Positions 3,955 through 8,242 of a stretch of 8,242 nucleotides of DNA are shown one piece after another. The stretch lies in the NCBI GenBank assembly GCA_012515885.1, contig JAAYXN010000415.1:1-8242 (forward strand). The letters are read 5' to 3'. The notes under the pieces are model-generated. The model saw only the letters and a list, made by a program, of their open reading frames with translations, had not been told where the DNA came from and searched no databases. The first letter of the stretch is position 1. Every line of letters begins with the position of its first letter. Source of the stretch: Rhodococcus sp. (in: high G+C Gram-positive bacteria) (GTDB lineage Bacteria; Actinomycetota; Actinomycetes; Mycobacteriales; Mycobacteriaceae). Made by a program: the position numbers and the translations under genes.

Positions 3955-5388
3955 CTACTTCTTGGCGCGACGATCCCGCTTCTCGCGCACACGCACCGAA
4001 ATCCGCACCGGGCTGCCGTCGAAATTGAACTCTTCACGCAAACGACGCTCCAGGAAGCGGCGATAGCCGGCCTCCAAGAACCCCGTCGTAAACAGCACAA
4101 ACGTCGGCGGACGTGTACCGGCCTGGGTGGCGAACATGATGCGCGGCAAACGGCCACCACGCATCGGTGGCGGCGTTGCAGCCACCACTTCCTTGAGCCA
4201 CGTGTTCAACCGGCCCGTCGGAATACGCTTATCCCAACTCTCCAACGCAGTATCGAGCGCGGGAACCAGCTTCTGCACCGCACGCCCCGTCTGGGCGGAA
4301 ATGTTGACGCGCTGCGCCCACGGCACCCGCACCAAATCCCGGTCAATCTCACGTTCAAGCTGGAGACGACGATCCTCGTCCACCAAATCCCACTTATTGA
4401 ACGCAAGCACCAACGCGCGGCCCGCGTCCGCAACCATGCTCAACACGCGCAGATCCTGCTCGGTAATCGGCTGCGACGCATCGATCAGCAAGATCGCCAC
4501 CTCAGCGGCCTCAATCGCGCCCTTCGTGCGCAGCGATGCATAGAACTCTGCGCCGCTGGCATGACTGACCTTGCGGCGCAAACCGGCCGTGTCCACGAAC
4601 TTCCATGGGCGACCACCCAATTCGATGATCGAGTCCACCGGATCCACCGTGGTTCCTGCAACATTGTCGACGACAGAACGCTCATCGTCAGCCAACTTGT
4701 TGAGCAAACTCGACTTGCCGACGTTCGGCTTACCCACCAGTGCGACGCGACGCGGGCCGCCGGTCCGCGAACCTTCACGCGGTGTTTCCGGCAGAACCTC
4801 AAGCACCTTGTCGAGTAGGTCACCGGTGCCGCGGCCATGCACAGCCGACACCGGATACGGCTCACCGAGACCCAGCGACCACAGCGCCGCAGCCTCAGCT
4901 TCAGTGCGCTGATCGTCAACCTTGTTGGCTACCAGGATCACTGGCGTCTTGGAACGACGCAGCACGCGAGCAACAGCCTCATCGGTTGCGGTCGCTCCCA
5001 CGACAGTATCGACGACGACGAGGATCGCATCCGCCGTCTGCATCGCGAACTCAGCCTGGCGGGCAACAGCCTGCTGCAAACCCTTAGCGTCGGGCTCCCA
5101 ACCGCCGGTGTCTTGGACCATGAAGCGGCGACCATTCCACGTGCCCTCATACGACACGCGGTCGCGGGTCACACCTGGAACGTCCTGCACCACAGCTTCG
5201 CGACGCCCAATGATGCGGTTCACCAGCGTCGACTTGCCCACGTTGGGGCGGCCAACGATGGCCAGTGTCGGTGCGGGAATCAGGTCTTCTTCGGCGCCAT
5301 CGACATCGAAATCGAGGCCCTCCCAGTCTGATTCCTCAGTCCAGATGCCGTCTCCGGCATAGTTGTCTGACGCGAATCCTTCAGTCAC
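3955..5388 (-). CDS. der: Ribosome-associated double GTPase Der (EngA)
   Basis: An essential cytosolic GTPase that promotes late assembly of the 50S ribosomal subunit. Its 477 residues hold two tandem G domains. The first has G1 GRPNVGKST (46-54), G3 DTGG (93-96) and G4 NKVD (155-158). The second has G1 GKPNVGKSS (219-227), G3 DTAG (266-269) and G4 NKWD (331-334). A KH-like domain follows (~385-470) and the tail is basic (EKRDRRAKK). The first ~37 residues are a strongly acidic extension absent from E. coli Der but usual in actinobacterial ones. The start is GTG at 5388, sharing GTGA with the cmk stop, so translation is probably coupled. It is the last gene of the scpA-scpB-rluB-cmk-der run. 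All GTPase motifs are intact. Confidence 0.97.
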   Translation of the reverse strand: MTEGFASDNYAGDGIWTEESDWEGLDFDVDGAEEDLIPAPTLAIVGRPNVGKSTLVNRIIGRREAVVQDVPGVTRDRVSYEGTWNGRRFMVQDTGGWEPDAKGLQQAVARQAEFAMQTADAILVVVDTVVGATATDEAVARVLRRSKTPVILVANKVDDQRTEAEAAALWSLGLGEPYPVSAVHGRGTGDLLDKVLEVLPETPREGSRTGGPRRVALVGKPNVGKSSLLNKLADDERSVVDNVAGTTVDPVDSIIELGGRPWKFVDTAGLRRKVSHASGAEFYASLRTKGAIEAAEVAILLIDASQPITEQDLRVLSMVADAGRALVLAFNKWDLVDEDRRLQLEREIDRDLVRVPWAQRVNISAQTGRAVQKLVPALDTALESWDKRIPTGRLNTWLKEVVAATPPPMRGGRLPRIMFATQAGTRPPTFVLFTTGFLEAGYRRFLERRLREEFNFDGSPVRISVRVREKRDRRAKK

Positions 5389-6080
5389 TGCCCAGCTCCA
5401 GTTCGTTCGTCCACAAGTTCGATGAGCCGCGCGACGACCTCGTCGATCCCCATCTCACTGGTATCAACCAGGATGGAATCGTCGGCCGGTCGCAGCGGCG
5501 ACACTGCACGCGTGGAATCAAGGTGATCGCGGCGTTCGACGTCGGCAAGCACTGCCTCGTAGTTGTCGCCGCGTCCCTGCTGAATATTTTGTTCGTTGCG
5601 GCGACGTGCCCGTGCCTGCGCTGAAGCGGTTAGGAAGATTTTCACGTCCGCGTCAATAAGTACGACGGTGCCGATGTCGCGTCCTTCAACAACGATGCGC
5701 TCAGCGTCGCGAGCGAGTTGCCGCTGCGCCTCAACGAGAAACGCCCGCACCGCGGGGACAGCAGAGACCGCCGAGACCGCAGCAGTCACCTCGCCGCCGC
5801 GGATTTCGCTGCCAACATCTTCACCGTCAAGCAGGACCTGTTCGCCCTCAGGGTCCGTCCCGATCGACCACGGCAAACCGACTACCGCATCGGCGATAGC
5901 TACCGGATCACCCAGGTCGACGCCCTTACGCAACACGTGCAGGGTCGCGGTCCGATAGATCGCTCCGGTATCGAGGTAACGGGCACCAAGTGCAATCGCC
6001 AAACGCCGTGACACCGTGGACTTTCCGGTACCCGAGGGCCCGTCCATAGCGACCGCAAGCGAACGCCCTTGTGCGCTCAC
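5385..6080 (-). CDS. cmk: Cytidylate kinase (CMP/dCMP kinase)
   Basis: Transfers phosphate from ATP to CMP or dCMP in pyrimidine nucleotide salvage and recycling. At 231 residues it is full length for the bacterial family. The P-loop is GPSGTGKST (14-22). DTGAIYR (37-43) belongs to the NMP-binding region, where the usual Met is Ile here. VEGRDIGTVV (131-140) is the conserved EGRDIGT motif contacting the cytosine nucleotide. The LID segment RARRRNEQN (157-165) and RRDHLDSTRAVSPL (183-196) complete the active site. VSAVSAVPAVR (102-112) is the family's substrate-binding stretch. The start is GTG at 6080 with a GTGA overlap onto the rluB stop and an AAGGCGG-like ribosome site inside rluB. The stop overlaps the der start the same way. 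It sits between rluB and der, as in other Mycobacteriales. Confidence 0.97.
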   Translation of the reverse strand: MSAQGRSLAVAMDGPSGTGKSTVSRRLAIALGARYLDTGAIYRTATLHVLRKGVDLGDPVAIADAVVGLPWSIGTDPEGEQVLLDGEDVGSEIRGGEVTAAVSAVSAVPAVRAFLVEAQRQLARDAERIVVEGRDIGTVVLIDADVKIFLTASAQARARRRNEQNIQQGRGDNYEAVLADVERRDHLDSTRAVSPLRPADDSILVDTSEMGIDEVVARLIELVDERTGAGQ

Positions 6081-7231
6081 AGCCCGACCGCCTTGTAAAG
6101 GCCGCCGACCTCGCCGCGTCCAAGCACACGCAACGTTCCTGGACGCTGATCTCCCAGCGCAACCGCACCAATATCGGTGCGCACCAGACGCACAACCGGG
6201 TGATCCACTGCGTCGAACAAGCGACGCACAATGTGCTTGCGGCCTTCATGCAGGCTCACACGCACCAACGACTTGCCTTCGTTGACGTCGAGCAGCGTGA
6301 ACGCATCCACGCTCGCTGGGCCGTCTTCAAGTTCGACGCCCTCACGCAGCTGCTTCGAGACGCCCTTCGCTAAATGCCCCTGCACCGTGGCCAAGTACGT
6401 CTTCGACACCTCGAACGACGGGTGCATCAAACGGTGCGCCAAATCGCCATCGTTAGTCAGCAGCAACAGCCCTTCCGTGTCGGCATCGAGTCGGCCCACA
6501 TGGAACAGTCGCTGACCAGCTGCCACACGCTCCGAGACAATGTCGCCGACGCAGGGACGTCCCAGATCGTCAGACATCGTTGACTGCCAGCCGCGCGGCT
6601 TGTTCAAAGCCAAGTGCACGAGGTCTTTTTGGATGACGACGCGGATGCCGTCGACGCGAACAACCGCGTTCTCCGGGTCAATCCGCAGACCCTGCTCGAC
6701 GACGATGCGCCCATCCACCTCGACGCGACCCTGTGAAATCAGGTCTTCGGCTGCGCGGCGTGACGCGACTCCGGCCTGCGCGAGCACCTTCTGCAAGCGA
6801 ACACCGTCGCCCTGCGGATGCCCACCGATGCGATCGTCTTCGACGTACTGGTTGCGGGCAGGCTTGGCGTTACTGATCCGCGGGATAGGTGCGTCAACGC
6901 GACGCGGCTTGGCCGTTTTCGGCTTGCCGTTTTTGTTGGTGGCAGCAGCAGCGCTACCTGGGCGCCCAGCTCCAGCGGGCTTTCCGCGCCCGGCAGGAGC
7001 GCCGCTGCCCCGCGCTGGTGATTTCCCAAACTGGGGCTTGTTGCCCCGTTCGGCTTGGCCTCGTTCAGAGCCATGCCGCCTATCAGAACTGCTTGAACGC
7101 CCAAAACTGCTTGAACGGTCGGAGCTACTCGATCGCTCAGAGCTGCCGCGCCTATCGCTGCTGCGGCGCCCATCAGAGCTAGAGCGTTTATTTCGGTCCG
7201 GTGTGCCATCTCGGCGAGCGGGTGTTTTCAC
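6077..7231 (-). CDS. rluB: 23S rRNA pseudouridine synthase, RluB type, with repetitive S/R/G-rich N-terminal tail
   Basis: Isomerises a specific uridine of 23S rRNA to pseudouridine. Of 384 residues, the enzyme proper starts near 143. It has an S4 RNA-binding domain (VRLQKVLAQAGVASRRAAEDL onwards, ~144-190), then the RsuA/RluB/E/F catalytic domain with GRLDADTEGLLLLTNDG (246-262), in which Asp249 is the catalytic residue, and RKHIVRRLF near the C-terminus. The first ~140 residues are disordered and basic. Residues 33-50 are three near-copies of a hexapeptide (RSSSSD, RSSSFG, RSSSSD), followed by Gly/Pro/Ala/Lys-rich sequence. At DNA level an 18-bp period is visible: AACTGCTTGAACG at 7087-7099 and 7105-7117. 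The start is GTG at 7231, with AGGA 6 nt upstream. The gap to scpB is 48 nt, the only non-overlapping junction in the run. RluB rather than another family member is inferred from operon position. Confidence 0.93.
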   Translation of the reverse strand: MKTPARRDGTPDRNKRSSSDGRRSSDRRGSSERSSSSDRSSSFGRSSSSDRRHGSERGQAERGNKPQFGKSPARGSGAPAGRGKPAGAGRPGSAAAATNKNGKPKTAKPRRVDAPIPRISNAKPARNQYVEDDRIGGHPQGDGVRLQKVLAQAGVASRRAAEDLISQGRVEVDGRIVVEQGLRIDPENAVVRVDGIRVVIQKDLVHLALNKPRGWQSTMSDDLGRPCVGDIVSERVAAGQRLFHVGRLDADTEGLLLLTNDGDLAHRLMHPSFEVSKTYLATVQGHLAKGVSKQLREGVELEDGPASVDAFTLLDVNEGKSLVRVSLHEGRKHIVRRLFDAVDHPVVRLVRTDIGAVALGDQRPGTLRVLGRGEVGGLYKAVGL

Positions 7232-7257
7232 TTTTAATCCTGTCGGTTTTTCTTGTT

Positions 7258-7271
7258 GGCCGTGACCGGCC
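7258..7271. other. Small GC-rich hairpin in the scpB-rluB gap
   Basis: GGCCG and CGGCC form a perfect 5-bp stem around a TGAC loop, 27-40 bp before the rluB GTG. It has no U-tract on the minus strand, so it is not a terminator. It could mark a processing site or modulate rluB expression, or be a chance product of GC-rich DNA. Confidence 0.3.
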
Positions 7272-7279
7272 GGGGTGTT

Positions 7280-7960
7280 TCAGTCGTCGAGCTCGGTATC
7301 GACCTGGTCGGCCGTAACGGGCACCTTGTTCATTTTCGCAAATCGCGGATCAGCCTCAATGCTGTCACTGATGTCATCAATGAGATCCACATCAGGGAGC
7401 AGCGGAGCCAGTTCCGGCAGGTCCGCGAGCGACTTGAGCCCCAACCGTTCAAGGAAGAGTTCGGTCGTCGCGTACTGCGTGGCGCTGGTGTCAGGATCAT
7501 TACCGGCTTCGGCGATCAAACCGCGTGCCAGCAACGTCCGCACCACACCATCGACATTGACGCCGCGTACCGCACTAATGCGGGCCCGGGTCAAAGGTTG
7601 GCGGTAGGCCACCACAGCGAGAGTTTCCAATGCTGCTCGGGTGAGCTTGGTACGCGCCCCGTCGAGGAGTAGACGTTCGACGTAGGGTGCGTGGGCCGTG
7701 CGGGTGTACAGCCGCCATCCGTCCCCAGCGTACCGGAGATCGATGCCGCTGCCCCGCGCGGTAAATGCCTCGGCCATCCTGGTCAGGGTCTCGTTGACGC
7801 GCTCCGGGCTGGTATCGGTGACATCTGCGAGCTGGTCCACCGAGGCGGGCGAGTCGACGACAAGTAGCAGCGACTCGAGAACTGACTCGAGTTCGCTGTC
7901 AGACAGTTCGTCAACAGCTAGCTCATCAACGGCTAGATCGTCAGCGCCAGGCTCGCTCAC
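7280..7960 (-). CDS. scpB: Segregation and condensation protein B
   Basis: The winged-helix kleisin-partner subunit of the SMC-ScpA-ScpB condensin, which organises and helps segregate the chromosome. The 226 residues contain the tandem winged-helix fold: LESVLESLLLVVDSPASVDQLADVT (~24-48) opens the first. TRAALETLAVVAYRQPLTRARISAVRGVNVDGVVRTLLARGLI (~107-149) is the highly conserved second domain, including the 'LAVVAYRQPLTR' signature. 'TTELFLERLGL' then matches the family's C-terminal motif. The acidic N-terminus has a tandem pentapeptide LAVDELAVDE (9-18). The C-terminal ~35 residues are acidic and probably disordered. The start is GTG at 7960, overlapping the scpA stop by GTGA, so ScpA and ScpB are probably made in coupled amounts. 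Identification is firm. Confidence 0.96.
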   Translation of the reverse strand: MSEPGADDLAVDELAVDELSDSELESVLESLLLVVDSPASVDQLADVTDTSPERVNETLTRMAEAFTARGSGIDLRYAGDGWRLYTRTAHAPYVERLLLDGARTKLTRAALETLAVVAYRQPLTRARISAVRGVNVDGVVRTLLARGLIAEAGNDPDTSATQYATTELFLERLGLKSLADLPELAPLLPDVDLIDDISDSIEADPRFAKMNKVPVTADQVDTELDD

Positions 7961-8242
7961 CCGTAGTCCTCCTCAATCACCGGAATCCCGGTATCTTCAC
8001 CAGTCCAGCTCACGCGAAGGTCACCGAGTGGTTCTGGCTGTTCAAATGCGACAGATCGTTCCCGATATAACTCGAGGAGCGCCAAGAAACGCGCGACGAT
8101 CTGAACCGTCATGTCGCAGTCTTCAACGAGATCGCTAAACCCGACCCATTCGCCCATACCGCGATCACGTAGGCGCTCTAGCACCCACGCGGCCTGTTCG
8201 GGAACGGACACTTTCGGTACGTGTAGATGCCCCAAACCGACG
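7957..8242 (-). CDS. scpA: Segregation and condensation protein A, C-terminal part
   Basis: The last ~95 residues of the kleisin subunit that bridges SMC heads and binds ScpB; the rest lies beyond the right edge. The visible sequence includes GHLHVPKVSVPEQAAWVLER, then GEWVGFSDLVEDCD, then VARFLALLELYRERSVAFEQ. The last is the C-terminal winged-helix region that contacts the SMC head, recognisable by the 'FLALLELYR' core. A short tail with DLRVSWTGED follows. The frame is open to the edge, so no start is called; the TTG at 8235 is internal. Its stop overlaps the GTG of scpB. Adjacency to scpB makes the assignment secure despite truncation. Confidence 0.93.
   Translation of the reverse strand, partial: VGLGHLHVPKVSVPEQAAWVLERLRDRGMGEWVGFSDLVEDCDMTVQIVARFLALLELYRERSVAFEQPEPLGDLRVSWTGEDTGIPVIEEDYG

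Overview
The window looks like chromosomal DNA from a high-GC actinobacterium, most probably of the Mycobacteriales (Corynebacterium/Dietzia/Mycobacterium side). The basis is the minus-strand gene order scpA-scpB-rluB-cmk-der, which is characteristic of that group, together with frequent GTG starts, 4-nt gene overlaps, an acidic N-terminal extension on Der, and Mycobacteriales-like lipoprotein and regulator genes. I cannot name a species from the sequence alone.

Layout. (1) 1-1164: a divergent efflux module. The start of a DHA2-type MFS drug exporter runs leftward off the window edge, and a TetR-family repressor of the WHG type runs rightward. They share an 85-bp control region with three operator half-sites. 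(2) 1165-1818: a small lipoprotein gene of unknown function (minus), convergent with tetR and sharing a stem-loop with it. Upstream lies a 117-bp spacer dominated by an 18-bp perfect inverted repeat. (3) 1819-2962: a COG0523/CobW-type metallochaperone GTPase gene (minus), preceded by a sequence closely resembling a Zur operator, so it is probably a zinc-starvation gene. (4) 2963-3453: a PF03013-type pyrimidine-dimer glycosylase-like gene (minus), preceded by a 21-codon small ORF with a good ribosome binding site whose stop overlaps the glycosylase start as ATGA. (5) 3454-3850: about 280 bp with no recognisable gene, then a strong intrinsic terminator and tRNA-Pro(GGG), both minus. (6) 3851-3954: a compact structured inverted repeat between tRNA-Pro and der. 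(7) 3955-8242: the housekeeping run der, cmk, rluB, scpB and the 3' end of scpA, all minus, with GTGA overlaps at three of its four junctions.

How the parts fit. The scpA-to-der run is one probable operon combining chromosome condensation (ScpAB), 23S rRNA pseudouridylation (RluB), CMP/dCMP phosphorylation (Cmk) and 50S assembly (Der). The left half is a series of short, probably independently controlled accessory units: drug response, zinc homeostasis and possible UV repair.

I found no CRISPR array, transposase, integrase, toxin-antitoxin pair, defence island or other clearly new system. The best leads are non-coding or short: the Zur-like box, the perfect inverted repeat at 1731-1792, the structured element at 3859-3950, the coupled 21-codon ORF, the three-half-site operator, and the hexapeptide-repeat tail of RluB.
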